Shown here: in pieces, positions 51,841 through 62,607 of the stretch | How the letters are laid out: each line of letters opens with the position of its first letter | How positions within the stretch are numbered: the first letter of the stretch is position 1 | DNA from: Macrosoma leucophasiata | Lineage: Eukaryota; Arthropoda; Insecta; Lepidoptera; Hedylidae | Length of the DNA: 64,000 nucleotides | Direction of reading: 5' to 3' | NCBI GenBank assembly: GCA_036365455.1 | Contig: JAWQUS010000032.1 | Coordinates: 17,740,001 to 17,804,000, forward strand | Position numbers and translations under genes: made by a program | The notes under the pieces: model-generated | What the model was told of the DNA's origin: nothing | Database searches by the model: none | The model's input: the letters and a program-made list of their open reading frames with translations, nothing else

Positions 51841-52975
51841 ATAGGTTGGGGAAAAAGTTTCTTCGCATTTTTTAAGATAATTCAAAACATTTATGTACCA
51901 TTTTGTTCGATAACCTTTTGCCATCTTGTAGGTAGGGACATGATCCCATTGCTATAAAAATTTTGGGGCTTCTCATCAAAATACCGCGACAAGTGGATTT
52001 GGCAGTCCTCTCGTGATGTTAACCTAACATTGCATAAAGAATTCTGAAGAGACCGAAACAGGTGGAAATCTGAAGGTGCAAGGTCAGGACTATACGGCGG
52101 ATGCATTAACACCTCCCAGCCAAACTTTCTTAATTTTTGCTGAGTGTCTATAGATGTGTGAGGTCTAGCGTTATCATGAGGAACACCACACCCCTTCTGT
52201 TGATCAATTCCGGCCGCTTTCTCTCAACTTCTTGCTTTAATCTCATCAGTTGTTCGCAGTAAAGTTCAGAATCGATAGTCCTGCCTGGTGGTAATAGCTC
52301 ATAATGAATAATAATGCCCTTCTAATCTCACCACACACACAACATCACCTTATTGCGAGTTAACCCGGGTTTCGCCACAGTCTGTGAAGCCTGACCGGCC
52401 TTTGACCACGACCTTTTTCGCACGTTCTTGTCGTACGTGATACACTTTTCATCACCAGTTATCAGCTTCTTCAAAAATGATTCGGTTTCATTACTACTGT
52501 TTTGTGATCAATTCTCAGTTCTTCAGCTACGTCGTAACTACTGATATGTCGATCTTGCTCCACTTTTTCAAAAATGGCATCCATTTTATCCGTAATAGGG
52601 CGACCAGAGCGAGGTGCACCTTTGACATCAAAATTTCCGGATTGAAAACGCTTAAACCAAATTTGTGCTACTCTCACAGACACTGCACTAGGTCCGTAAA
52701 CATCGTAAATGTTTTTCGCGGCTTGCGTTGCATTTTTACCTTTTTTGTAGTAAAAATTTAAAATGTATCGAATTTCTTCATTTGATTCACTCATCTTGAC
52801 AGTACGAAAAACAAATGAAAATCACACATTTGCCTAATTTGAATTTGGAATTATGTTCTTTAAAAATTTAACTTTCTATGATACCAAAACCAGCCAGATA
52901 CAAATACTACAGGCAAAGAGATTTTATTACAAGTTCATACATACTATAATGCGAAAATACTTTTACCCAACCTAT
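51841..52975 (-). mobile_element. Mariner copy 2, deleted
   Basis: TIRs ATAGGTTGGGGAAAAAGT and its diverged inverse are flanked by TA on both sides. The transposase starts at 52794 (MSESNEEIRYILNFYYKKGK). About 115 bp is missing near 52490 relative to copy 1, about 35 bp near the left end, and small indels lie around 52135, 52180 and 52330. It cannot encode a working enzyme. Confidence 0.92.
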
Positions 52976-54305
52976 TATTTACGTGTGTATTTGTTCCATT
53001 TTCATATCAAAACAACTGAACCGATTTGATGAATTTTGGCTTGGAGATACATTGAATTATCATATGGACTGTCTATCATATAGTAGATTTCAGAACGTGC
53101 AGCTGACTTCCAATCTCTAAATTTGTGATATTGGGTCCTAATAATTGTTGTCACATAACATGCATTGTATCGCAATTGGATCGTTTTGGTATTTTGCTCT
53201 AACCTAGGCCATGCGCATTAGTTAAAGCAAGACAGGCGATTCAATTTGAGTGCAAGGCATATTAAGTTAGCAAAATTAGGTCACTGGTTCGCTCCTCGCC
53301 ATCACTGAGACCATACCATTACAGTTTCCGAAATTATTTATTTTCAAATCCACCAGATGCCTTGCCATTACTGAGTATGTAATGGCTAGGCGTTGACTAT
53401 CATTTAGATAAAATAATGAGGACTTACTACCAGTAAACAAGTTTATGGTGGCTCCTAGCTTATGATCCGCTTCTGGCTATCACTGAGACCACACCGTTAC
53501 AGTTGCCGAACACCATGGTATTACGTTTTGAGGGTTTCCACTAATTGGCAAGGAAATGTCTGAACAAACAAGACAGTTTACTGCGGGACTCGATGAGTAA
53601 TAGGAAATGTAACCAAGTTCGGCGAGAGGGAATGAGAAGGAATAATTTATTTTTGGCTGTAAACACAATTTGGCTTTTATTTTTAGAAAGTGCCTTAGCA
53701 ACTGTGTTTGATGTGAAAGCAGTGTTTTTGGAAATGTTATATTAAAACCAGGAAATTGAATGATGCTTAAATGTTTACATATTAAATTGTCTATACAATG
53801 TTACGGCAAATTTTATTCATGAAGAAAAGTTTAAAGTTAACTTCAAATATTATTCGTCTTTGCTGTTATGTTTTTGGCTCGATCTAGATTCTGTTTATTA
53901 TTTCTAAATTAACGGATTTACTAACATTTTATTTAAAACTCATCGTCTATATTGGCATATTCTCCCTTGATGGATGACACCCAACATACACAACACTTGT
54001 GGACATATTTTGGAAAGGCTTTTAACCAGCAGTGGACATCTTTCGGCCCTAGTGCTGAATCTTTAGTCGTTTCTTAAACTGTGTTTGTATTATGTAATAG
54101 TAGCGTAATGGAACACAATCAATCAATTCTGAACTTATTCCTATATAAAGCGGATAGGAAATGCATTTTTACGATCTCCGTCCTGCGTATATAGATTTTG
54201 TTCTACGACAAGAAACAAAACGCTTTCGTAGCACAATGCTACGTAGCGTAGCGTAGACAATAGTTCTACGTTCAAAAAATGTACGCGATTTTTTTGTTCG
54301 TACAA
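52976..54305. other. Intergenic, repeat fragments only
   Basis: 52985-53100 resembles a Helitron-type start region (AACTGAACCGATTTGATGAA). A 43-bp block, CATCACTGAGACCATACC..., at 53290-53332 recurs with changes at 53468-53510. 53985-54053 ends with an RTE-like tail (CCAGCAGTGGACATCTTTCG). No gene. Confidence 0.4.
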
Positions 54306-54308
54306 ATC

Positions 54309-54599
54309 ATGGAGCAACACCGGAGGGGAGTAGCCATATGCAGGCTTTACACTCTGTCAAAGTACAAGCCCAAATGGGCCTGTACCTATCGCCTAGATGT
54401 TTAAATGTGGGCGTGAAATTGTTTCTGTATTTTGTTAAAGTCAAGGTGTGAGTTTCGTAGTAATAGACGATTTTTGTAGTGTGCGTGTGTGTTGCACGCA
54501 TTTCCCCCCGCAAAAAATGACAGACTGTTTTGCATCGGTAATAAACGCTATGGCTACTCCCCTCCGGTCCGCCGCGGCCGTCGGCCCGTGTGGCTCTAT
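54309..54599. mobile_element. MITE I, copy 2
   Basis: ATGGAGCAACACCGGAGGGG at the left and CTACTCCCCTCCGGT...GGCTCTAT at the right; similar throughout to 38001-38294. TACAAAT occurs just outside both ends, offset by one or two bases, probably the target duplication. Confidence 0.82.
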
Positions 54600-54909
54600 A
54601 ATACAAATAAATAAAATTGGGATGTCAGTTTGTAATATAAAAATAACAGCTTTTACTAAATGCATATGTAGGTATGTATACACGGTACATATACCAAAAC
54701 AACATTTTATAACATTTTTGTCTGTCTGTCTGTCTATTAGAGCTAATCTCCGGAACGGCTTGACCGACTTTGACGGGACTTTCACTGACAGATAGCTTAT
54801 ATAATATGGAGTAATTTAGACTTTTATACTAGCTGCGCCCACGACTTCGTCCGGGTAGATACAGAACTATCTTAAATTCTCACGCGGACGATGTCGCGGG
54901 CACAGCTAG
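54600..54909 (+). mobile_element. Non-autonomous Helitron, plus orientation
   Basis: Same family as 50779-51105: (TGTC)n at 54719-54736, CGGCTTGACCGACTTTGACG, CACTGACAGATAGCTTATAT, ending GTCGCGGGCACAGCTAG. MITE I copy 2 sits at its 5' end. Confidence 0.82.
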
Positions 54910-55182
54910 TATTATACATATAAAATTATGTCATTGAAGACTTGTGGCCCTTCCTTCAGATAGTAGACGACCTATTTGGCCAAGGTAGGTCAGTCTTGGT
55001 CGTTCTGACTTTCTGAAACGATTTACATTCGCATTTTATATCTAATTCGCTCCTTCGACATTCTTTCTCCATCCTGGAACCATCAAAGCATGATTTCGCA
55101 CCACTGAAGTATTTTTTTTTATTTTTAAACCGATACTCTCATTCACACAAAGCTTCTTTCTTACATTTCTATTACGAACGTT

Positions 55183-55419
55183 ACTCCTTATTAGGTACAT
55201 AAGGCAGATATGCCAATGAAAGTCCCGTCAAAATCGGTCCAGCATTTCTCGAGATTACCGGGGACAAACAGACAGACAGATAGACAAACAGATAGACAGA
55301 CAGACAATAATGTAAAAAATGTTGTTTTAGTATATGTATTATGTATTCGTAAAAAGCGGTAATTTTTATATTACAAACAGACACCAGGTACTCGTACAAT
55401 TTATTTATTTGTATAGATG
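55183..55419 (-). mobile_element. Non-autonomous Helitron, 3'-truncated
   Basis: Minus sense begins near ACATCTATACAAATAAATAA, includes a (TCTG)n-type run and CGATTTTGACGGGACTTTCA, and ends before the CTAG terminus. Confidence 0.75.
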
Positions 55420-55720
55420 TATTGATGTGCAGAAGTTGTTTCCAACACAATATCAGAGTAACAGATACCGATCGTTACAAAATCTAATCAATATCGAATA
55501 GTTAAGAGATTGAAAACTGAGACGTCGATTCAAATGTAAAATTCATCGCGCCACAAGAGCCTCGTTAGACAAATTTGTATTCCACTCATTTGTATGCCAC
55601 GCTCATTCTAAAACAACGTATTTTGTGGTATTGATGAGTGAATTTATTTTTTCGGTTGCCTTCTATTATAAGGGAAAGATAAATACGTGACGAATGAAAC
55701 ATAAATATTGTTGGTTTTTT
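55420..55720. other. Intergenic, no gene
   Basis: Nothing recognised. Confidence 0.4.
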
Positions 55721-55721
55721 A

Positions 55722-55970
55722 TGTAATGCAAGTGGCAAACAAGCGTGCAGTTCACATTGATGTTAAGTGATGACTGCAGCCTATAGAAACACACACAAAG
55801 ACCAAGGTCAAAATGCCTCTGTGCCGGAAATTACAGGGCCGTACAATACCACCTGACCAGAACACGATAGTGCTGAACACTACGATTTAGGGGCAAGTAT
55901 AATAGGTAGGTAATGCGGTGGTGCCTACGCCCACGAGTACCGTCACTGGAGCTCTACCACCAGTAAGTAT
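55722..55970 (-). repeat. SINE-A, near full-length with a 30-bp deletion
   Basis: Runs from AGTGGCAAACAAGCGTGCAG to GGAGCTCTACCACCAGTAAG. The segment between CAAAATGC and CTCTGTGCCGG is shortened. Confidence 0.85.
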
Positions 55971-56009
55971 GTGTTGTGTTAGTGAATCAATACCTGTAGA
56001 GTACCCAGT

Positions 56010-56115
56010 AAGAAATATTGCACATCGAGCTTACGAAAGAGACAATTGAATAGTTTCGACTTCATTATAGCGTTCTCTTAACTTTGATGCCTTTGCCTTC
56101 GGCGGCGTCGTGTGT
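56010..56115 (+). mobile_element. MITE J left-end fragment
   Basis: AATATTGCACATCGAGCTTACGA ... GTTTCGACTTC ... AGCGTTCTCTT matches 19318-19385. Confidence 0.6.
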
Positions 56116-56618
56116 CTCACTTCCCTTCAAAATGGTCGAGGAAAGCAATGGCTACCACATGCGTCATACTCGTGAACGGGTGCTGATTGTGGAGACTGGT
56201 CTGTTGTGATTTGCGGGTGTTATTTTCTATCACGATATTAAGCTGTTGATGGGTGTTTGCGTATGTGTTTATATGCAAATATTTATATGCCATCGACGTT
56301 CACATTATCTTTATTCTATTTAATAATATTTGTATTAAATCATAGGTTTTGACAAAAGAGCAACACGCTGAGTTTGTTGGGTAGCGGAGTTCTTCTCAGT
56401 AGTGCCTGCACTTGGAACTCTGCTAAGTGAATCACTATGATTATGACGAACAGATTTTCATTTTCTTCTATGAAGGAATTGAAAAATTTGATGATTCACG
56501 TATCGGTTAAATATTATTATTAAATTGGTATTTATTAATACCTATTGGATTATTATTATAAGTCATTCTCTCTAGGTAGCTTATAACCCGACAATGCAAA
56601 AGTGTCCTTTTAGACCAA
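56116..56618. other. Intergenic, no gene
   Basis: Nothing recognised. Confidence 0.4.
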
Positions 56619-57354
56619 TCTATACTTATAATAAAACAGTAAGAGCCGCGTGTCTGTACATTGTATATATTTACGAAAAACGAATCGGGGGCGACGTTAA
56701 AATAGTATTCGAACACTTTTCAATGATTTTTAATTTTATTGACTGTCTGTTTGTCTCTTTGTCCCTTTGTCCAGGCTAATCTCCGAAGATACTGGACGGA
56801 TTCGAATGAAACTTTTTGTGGTGTATAGATACTAATAGCCCAACATTTAGGGTACTTTTTATTGCGGAAAAATCACTCATTCCCACGGGACCTCTACATT
56901 TAATAAAATCGTAGGAAAGTCAAAACTGTACATTGAATATATTTTAAAAGAATACTTGGGACGTGATCTACAATAGAAATCGAAGCCAAAAATATAGTTT
57001 TCAGATTTTTTGTCTTTTCATTTTGGACAGAATAAACTAACTTTCCTATAAACTACCGTAGTTTATAGGAAAGTGTTGTAAGGTTTGATACCTTTGTACG
57101 TATTTTTACTCTTTTGTGTGCGGGAATATATTCCTGCATTATTTTCTCTATTTCCCTTAGTCACATCTTATGACTGAACTCAGCAGGATTCCCATATGAC
57201 TTTCTTCACTTGCTTCGCTTGCAAAAAAACTTATACTTCTAATTTAATACTATTTTAAAAGTCGTTTGCTTATAATGCTAAAGCGACCCTGGCATCTTAG
57301 GTATGTTTGGTGCTGTAGAGCCTTCACGCAGACGACGTTGCGGGCAGCTGCTAG
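56619..57354 (+). mobile_element. Helitron-type element, 736 bp
   Basis: It starts TCTATACTTATAATAAAACA, has a GTCTGTTTGTCTCTTTGTCC run and GGCTAATCTCCGAAGATACT near 56770, and ends GACGTTGCGGGCAGCTG then CTAG, followed by T. Without coding capacity. Confidence 0.75.
57040..57074. repeat. Perfect hairpin inside the Helitron
   Basis: Arm 1 is 57040-57055, the loop ccg 57056-57058, and arm 2 57059-57074; all 16 pairs match. Confidence 0.9.
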
Positions 57355-57424
57355 TTTGAAATAAATGATTTGAATTTTGTCATTTTTCTACTGGATATTA
57401 CCTATGAAAGCACAGATAATCCGG

Positions 57425-57560
57425 TACTAGTCGAAACTTGATCAAAATTGCCGACAAACGTCACATACAAGTAGTACAATAAATCAATGGTCACATAGGA
57501 AAGGTGCGAAAAGGATAACGTCCTACAGACCCGAAATAAATCGAAGTCTCCTTCCTGATA
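57425..57560 (+). mobile_element. MITE J right-end fragment
   Basis: GTCGAAACTTGATCAAAATTG ... AGACCCGAAATAAATCGAAG matches 19430-19520. Confidence 0.6.
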
Positions 57561-57561
57561 G

Positions 57562-57665
57562 TTTTACGGGGCCATACATCTCTAACCAGAACACAATAGT
57601 GCTGAATTAAGTAATGCGGTGGTGCCTACGCTCTCGAGTCCCTACGCTGGAACTCTACCACCAGT
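57562..57665 (-). repeat. SINE-A head portion
   Basis: ACGGGGCCATACATCTCTAACC ... GCGGTGGTGCCTACGCTCTC ... CTCTACCACCAGTTTT. Confidence 0.8.
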
Positions 57666-58583
57666 TTTTTTGCACGTATACCAAGAAAATCCAATTTGTT
57701 TCACAAACTCGTATTTAATTTCGTAAATCGATATTAAATTGCTTCAGGAATATTTTATTGAAAAGTTAGGTATATGAAATCGTAATAAGCTAGACATTGA
57801 AATACTAATTTCACTAACTTAGTCTTATTGATGAAAATAATGTACATAGGCGCAGGTCGATGGTCGAATGTCCTCTAGACGGACGGGACGGGATGTAGTA
57901 TTAGAGATGTCAGACAAAAGTTAACAGTATCAAACTCTTATAATCTATATGGGATGGCTTTCTATATTGCTCCCGAGATTAATTTTGCCGTTTTCTATAG
58001 ATAATGATACCATTATCTACCAAAAGAACGGCAAAAAGGTCACGTTTGTTGAATAAACTGAACCCTACAATGCGTGTCCAGACACGCACTTGGCCGGTTT
58101 TTTGTACAAATCAGTATATGGTTCTTTGATTGATATCTGCCATACACATACCAACTTGTCCCAAACCAAAATGTAAAATTTTAAATTAAAACGGTCATTT
58201 CACGTGATTGCAGCGTTGAATAGGTTTAAACTGTCGAATAAAGAATTTCAATTGCGAGAACGTGCAATTAAAATGGGATAACGACCCAAATGAAGGGACC
58301 AAGCCGCCATGACCGCCATGCTTTACAGCTGTGTTTTTCCCGCCATTTTAAGGGCGCGTTCCATTTTACGTTTTTTTTTTTCTTTACCCGTACTTATCCA
58401 ATTTTGTGAAATACACGCTGGAATGAACAATGGGTTTTGTTCACACGAACAAATACAGTTATCTTGATATTATTTCATTCAAATCTTTTTTGTTCTGTAA
58501 TAAGTACCTACCATAAATAAGCCAATTACTGTGTCCAACCAGTTTTGCCGTTCTGCGGTAAATTATGGTATTTATACTATATA
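57666..58583. other. Intergenic, no gene
   Basis: AT-rich; nothing recognised. Confidence 0.4.
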
Positions 58584-60053
58584 TTAGGTTGGGGAAAAAG
58601 TTTCTTCGCATTTTTTAAGATAATTCAAAACATTTTTTAATATAGTTTTTTTTGGCCCTGTAATTTCCGGCACAGGGGCATAACACCTTAGGCCTCAGGA
58701 GTGGTAACGCATCCGCATTTTGACCTTTGTCTTTGTGTGGGTGTCTATAGGCTGCAGTCATCACTTAACATCAATGTGAACTGCACGCTTGTTTACCATT
58801 TCCATGACATAAAAAAAAAAAAAGTTTATTTAAATTTAACTAAAGTATGTATGTACCATTTTGTTCGATAACCTTTTGCCATCTTGTAGGTAGGGACATG
58901 ATCCCATTGCTATAAAAATTTTGGGACTTCTCATCAAAATACCGCGACAAGTGGATTTGGCAGTCCTCTCGTGATGTTAACCTAACATTGCATAAAGAAT
59001 TCTGAAGAGACCAAAACAGGTGGAAATCTGAAGGTGCAAGGTCAGCACTATACGGCGGATGCATTAACACCTCCCAGCCAAACTCTCTTAATTTTTGCTG
59101 AGTGGCTATAGATGTGTGAGGTCTAGCGTTATCATGATGAAACACCACACCCCTTCTGTTGATCAATGCCGGCCGCTTTCTCTCAACTTCTTGCTTTAAT
59201 CTCATCAGTTGTTCGCAGTAGAGTTCAGAATCGATAGTCCTGCCTGGTGGTAATAGCTCAAAATGAGTAATGCCCTTCCAATCCCACCACACACACAACA
59301 TCACCTTATTGCGAGTTAACCCGGGTTTCGCCACAGTCTGTGAAGCCTGACCGGCCTTTGACCACGACCTTTTTCGCACGTTCTTGTCGTACGTGATCCA
59401 CTTTTCATCACCAGTTATCAGCTTCTTCAAAAATGATTCGGTTTCATTACGTCGTAATAAAGAATCACAAATGAGTACACGGTTCATTAGGTTTCTTTCA
59501 GTGAGCTCGTGAGGTACCCAAATATCGAGTTTTTTTTTGTACCCAGCTTTTTTCAAATGCGCCAAAACTGTTTTGTGATCAATTCTCAGTTCTTCAGCTA
59601 CGTCGTACCTACTGATATGTCGATCTTGCTCCATTTTTTCAAAAAGGCATCCATTTTATCCGTAATAGGGCGACCAGAGCGAGGTGCATCTTTGACATCA
59701 AAATTTCCGGATTGAAAACGCATAAACCAAATTTGTGCTACTCTCACAGACACTGCACTAGGTCCATAAACATCGCAAATTTTTTTCGCGGCTTGCGTTG
59801 CAGTTTTACCTTTTTTGTAGTAAAATTTTAAAATGTATCGAATTTATTCATTAGATTCACTCATCTTGACAGTACGAAAAACAAATTAAAATCACACATT
59901 TGCCTAATTTGAATTTGGAATTATGTTCTTTAAAATTTTAACTTTCAATGATACCAAAACCAGCCAGATACAAATACTACAGCCAAAGAGATTTTATTAC
60001 AAGTTCATACATACGAAATATAATAATACGAAAAGACTTTTTCCCCAACCTAT
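58584..60053 (-). mobile_element. Mariner copy 3, carrying a nested SINE-A
   Basis: TIRs TTAGGTTGGGGAAAAAGT and ATAGGTTGGGGAAAAAGT (right, inverted) next to TA. The catalytic 264 codons are open (59634-58840) with the three acidic positions in GDEKWITYD, HHDNARPH and YSADLAPSD. The N-terminal DNA-binding part is in another frame because one base is missing near 59644. A SINE-A copy lies between the stop codon and the left TIR. Confidence 0.93.
58653..58818 (+). repeat. SINE-A, 5'-truncated, nested in mariner copy 3
   Basis: GGCCCTGTAATTTCCGGCAC ... CTGCAGTCATCACTTAACAT ... CCATGACATAAAAAAAAAAA. The mariner sequence AGTTT occurs on both sides, a likely short target duplication. Confidence 0.9.
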
Positions 60054-60056
60054 TAT

Positions 60057-60247
60057 GTACTATAATATTATAAAGCTGAAGAGTTTGTTTGTTTGAATGC
60101 GCTAATCTCAGGAACTACTGGTCCGATTTGAAAAAATATTTCAGTGTTAGATAGCCCATTTATCGAGGAAGGCTATAACATCACGCTAAGACGAATAGGA
60201 GAGGGTAGGTAACATTGCACCCGCGCGAAGCCGGGGCAGTCCGCTAG
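60057..60247 (+). mobile_element. Non-autonomous Helitron, 190 bp
   Basis: ACTATAATATTATAAAGCTG ... CTAATCTCAGGAACTACTGG ... GATAGCCCATTTATCGAGGA ... GCCGGGGCAGTCCGCTAG then T. It begins right after the TA flanking mariner copy 3. Confidence 0.85.
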
Positions 60248-60317
60248 TTACTTATAAAGGTAGGTCGTACTGCAGTACAAAACGATCATATACTTAGTAG
60301 ATAGCAGATTCGATTTG

Positions 60318-60562
60318 ACTGCCTCGTTTATTCAGTGGTCGTAATGGCGATGGTGAAGCCTGAAGTCCTGGGTTCGCTCCCCAGGTCGGGATAATCTGTT
60401 ATTGGGTTTTTTCTGTAAGAAAATTCCCAGTAGTAGCCCGGAGTCTGGTCGTGCGTCGAGCACGTTAAGCCGACGGTCCTGCGCCCAATCTCTCTCCGGT
60501 CGTGTCGAATTGCCGTCCTATCACACACAGGCTATGAGAGTGAAGGAATAGAGAGTGCACCT
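60318..60562 (+). repeat. tRNA-derived SINE related to SINE-C
   Basis: Head GACTGCCTCGTTTATTCAGT and B-box TGGGTTCGCTCCCCAGGTCGG. The body (AGCACGTTAAGCCGACGGTC) differs from SINE-C and shares a CACGTTAAGCCRWCGGTCC block with the 5S-derived SINE. Confidence 0.65.
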
Positions 60563-60877
60563 GTGTTTGCGCATACACTTGTGCACTATAATATCTCCTG
60601 AGCAGTTAAGAATAATAAGAATAAGAATAATATTTATTGGCCAAAAACAAACTAAATATGCAATACATGGATTATATGACAAACAAGAAAATATAATAGT
60701 TCTAACACTTTTGACGTGTCATAAGAGGTGCCTGTCACCCTAAATGAATAAATGAGTTTCTGATTCTGATTCTGATTCTGACTAGGTAAAGGTGCATATT
60801 AACATAAAAAAATATCAGCCTCTGTTGCCGAATTAAGCGTGAGCTTGTGTCACGGCATCCATCGCCAATCCCCATAG
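60563..60877. other. Intergenic, short repeats
   Basis: An (AATAAG)n patch is at 60609-60635 and (CTGATT)n at 60760-60782. No gene. Confidence 0.5.
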
Positions 60878-61045
60878 ATTGTATGTATGTATCTTCACGC
60901 CAGGTCCCTAACGGGGTAGGCAGAGAGTGTAGAGCGCCAGATATCCCGGTTCAGACAAACCTCTCGTGCCTCGTCTACTTTCATCATTCTCTTCATACAT
61001 GCACGCCGATTCCTAAGACTTTTGATCCCACCATCATACAGAAAT
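60878..61045 (-). mobile_element. CR1/Daphne-like LINE 3' end
   Basis: Inverse of ... CCGGGATATCTGGCGCTCTA ... CCCGTTAGGGACCTGGCGTG; (ATAC)n tail at the left. About 165 bp. Confidence 0.85.
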
Positions 61046-61134
61046 AGATTGTTTAGTGCAAAATTAGACTTAACATTAGTTTTGATTGGCTAGTCTCCGT
61101 CGAGATTGGCCGCCGTGAACGAAATTCGGTCTGC

Positions 61135-61220
61135 AGGACATTATTATAGGTAGCAGATAGATTAGGTAATCCGATGGTGCCTTCGATCTCATTCACTGGG
61201 GCTGTGCTATCTGTTATAAT
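61135..61220 (-). repeat. SINE-A head fragment, strongly diverged
   Basis: TAGATTAGGTAATCCGATGG then TGCCTTCGATCTC ... CACTGGGGCTGTGCTATCT. Confidence 0.5.
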
Positions 61221-61248
61221 ATAACGTTGATAGATTTACTTAACTTCA

Positions 61249-61556
61249 CGCCTGTAATCCCCGAAGGGGTAGGCAGAGGTAAATGCATGCATTCAATCAT
61301 ACATGTCATGCAAACACCCACGACTCGCCGGTTACGTTTTTGGCCCAATTAACAGGTGGCGAACCTGTCGCCATCTCCGGGCACATTACCAAACTCCGGG
61401 GTACTGGGAAACTTCCAGAAAATGGAAAGATCCCAATAGAAGCAGAGATAAAGGATTTTAAACCGTTATCTCTGATAGTACCCGACCCGGGAATCGAACC
61501 CAGGACCTCCAGCGTAATAATAGTGGCCTGCTACCACTACGCTACTGAGGCAGTTA
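61249..61556 (-). repeat. SINE-C, full-length
   Basis: Minus sense: CTGCCTCAGTAGCGTAGTGG, CTGGGTTCGATTCCCGGGTC, body as at 39955, and tail CTCTGCCTACCCCTTCGGGG then ATTACAGGCGTGAAGTT. This tail is even closer to the LINE 3' end than in the other copy. Confidence 0.88.
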
Positions 61557-61803
61557 ATAGATTTATTACAACATATTTATAATTACCTACTTATACAGTC
61601 AAGGTGGCGTTCGCCATCTGGAACCCGACCTAATCGGGCCCCCATCGAGTCTAGGACTTTGACGTTTGACGCTAGTTTTGAAAAATCCCATGCTTTAGCG
61701 CCGAGGGAAAGGGAACGTCCCATAATTTGCAAAAATTACTGCAACGTAAATTATGTGAAGCAGACAAAAGCTAGTTCAATCCGTATTTTACTAATATCTA
61801 ATA
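61557..61803. other. Intergenic spacer
   Basis: Nothing recognised. Confidence 0.4.
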
Positions 61804-61942
61804 CTAGCGGCCCGACCCGGCTTCGCCCGCGCTGCTCCGCTCCTATTAGTCATAGCGTGATGATATATAGCCTATAGCCTTCCTCGATAAATGGGTTATC
61901 TAACATTGCAAGAACTTTGCAAATCGGACCGAACGTTTCAAT

Positions 61943-62530
61943 TAGAGATGCGCCGAATATTCGGTTGGTATTCGGTATTCGGCATATTCGGCATATTTTC
62001 CACTATTCGTATTCAGCCGAATTATTCGGTTTTGGTGCCGAATATATTTGGTTCGGATAATTTCTATTTTATGGGCCGTAAACTGGGTCGCTCGCCGTAT
62101 AGTCCCGACCTCGCACCTTGCCATTCTTATTTATTCCCGAAAATGAAGGAAAAACATCGAAGAAATGTTTTATAGTCGCCGAGGAAGCAGTGGCTTTTCG
62201 AAATGCCGTCTATGAGACCCCTCAGGACGAGTGGGCAAAGTGATTTTCTCGGTGGTTCCACCGAACGCATCGGTGTATTGATGTGAATGGAGACTATTTT
62301 GAAAGAAAAGATACAATAAAACTTATAACTTGCTAGTTTGCTCAGTCTTTGATTTTCTAAGAACTTTTAGTGTGGCCCTCGAATGCAAGCAGCGACATGT
62401 TGGATCCGGGTTTACGCGGAAAAAAATGGTAAACCGAATAATTCGGCCGAATATTCGGTTCGGTATAGATTAAACCGAATATTATTCGGTATTCGGTTAT
62501 TCGGTGAAACCACCATTCGGCGCATCACTA
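61943..62530. mobile_element. hAT-type non-autonomous element (588 bp) containing mariner sequence
   Basis: The 8-bp target duplication GTTTCAAT is at 61935-61942 and 62531-62538. The ends TAGAGATGCGCCGAAT and, inverted, TAGTGATGCGCCGAAT differ at one base. Subterminal regions are full of CCGAATATTCGG-type palindromes. The centre (about 62075-62400) is a different transposon's sequence (next entry). Confidence 0.9.
62075..62400 (+). pseudogene. Mariner-type transposase C-terminal fragment inside the hAT element
   Basis: Plus strand: [20 protein letters not shown] is the third catalytic-Asp region of a SETMAR-like mariner transposase. Beyond a stop, other frames continue with recognisable pieces of the same tail. 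It ends near CTTTGATTTTCTAAGAACTT, resembling a mariner 3' end. This family is different from the three mariners listed above. Confidence 0.75.
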
Positions 62531-62607
62531 GTTTCAATCGTTCCTGAGATTAGCGCGTTCGTGCAAACAAACAAACAAACTCTTCAGCTTTATAATATTA
62601 GTATAGA

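Larger units (their letters stand above)
61804..62607 (-). mobile_element. Non-autonomous Helitron interrupted by a hAT-type element
   Basis: Minus sense: TCTATACTAATATTATAAAG then CTGAAGAGTTTGTTTG (62607 downward), the interruption, then the rest ending CGGGCCGCTAG at 61804. The same family is at 60057-60247. Confidence 0.88.

Noticed and set aside
54441..54795. Overlapping 114-115-codon open frames on both strands
   Set aside because: They are translations of MITE I copy 2 and the adjacent Helitron.
54829..54909. Two Helitron 3' ends fused head to head
   Set aside because: The same inverted pair is present in the copy at 50779-51105, so it is the family's own subterminal hairpin.
62075..62175. 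A functional transposase or SETMAR-like gene
   Set aside because: Only the C-terminal tail is present, with stops and frame changes, inside a non-autonomous element.
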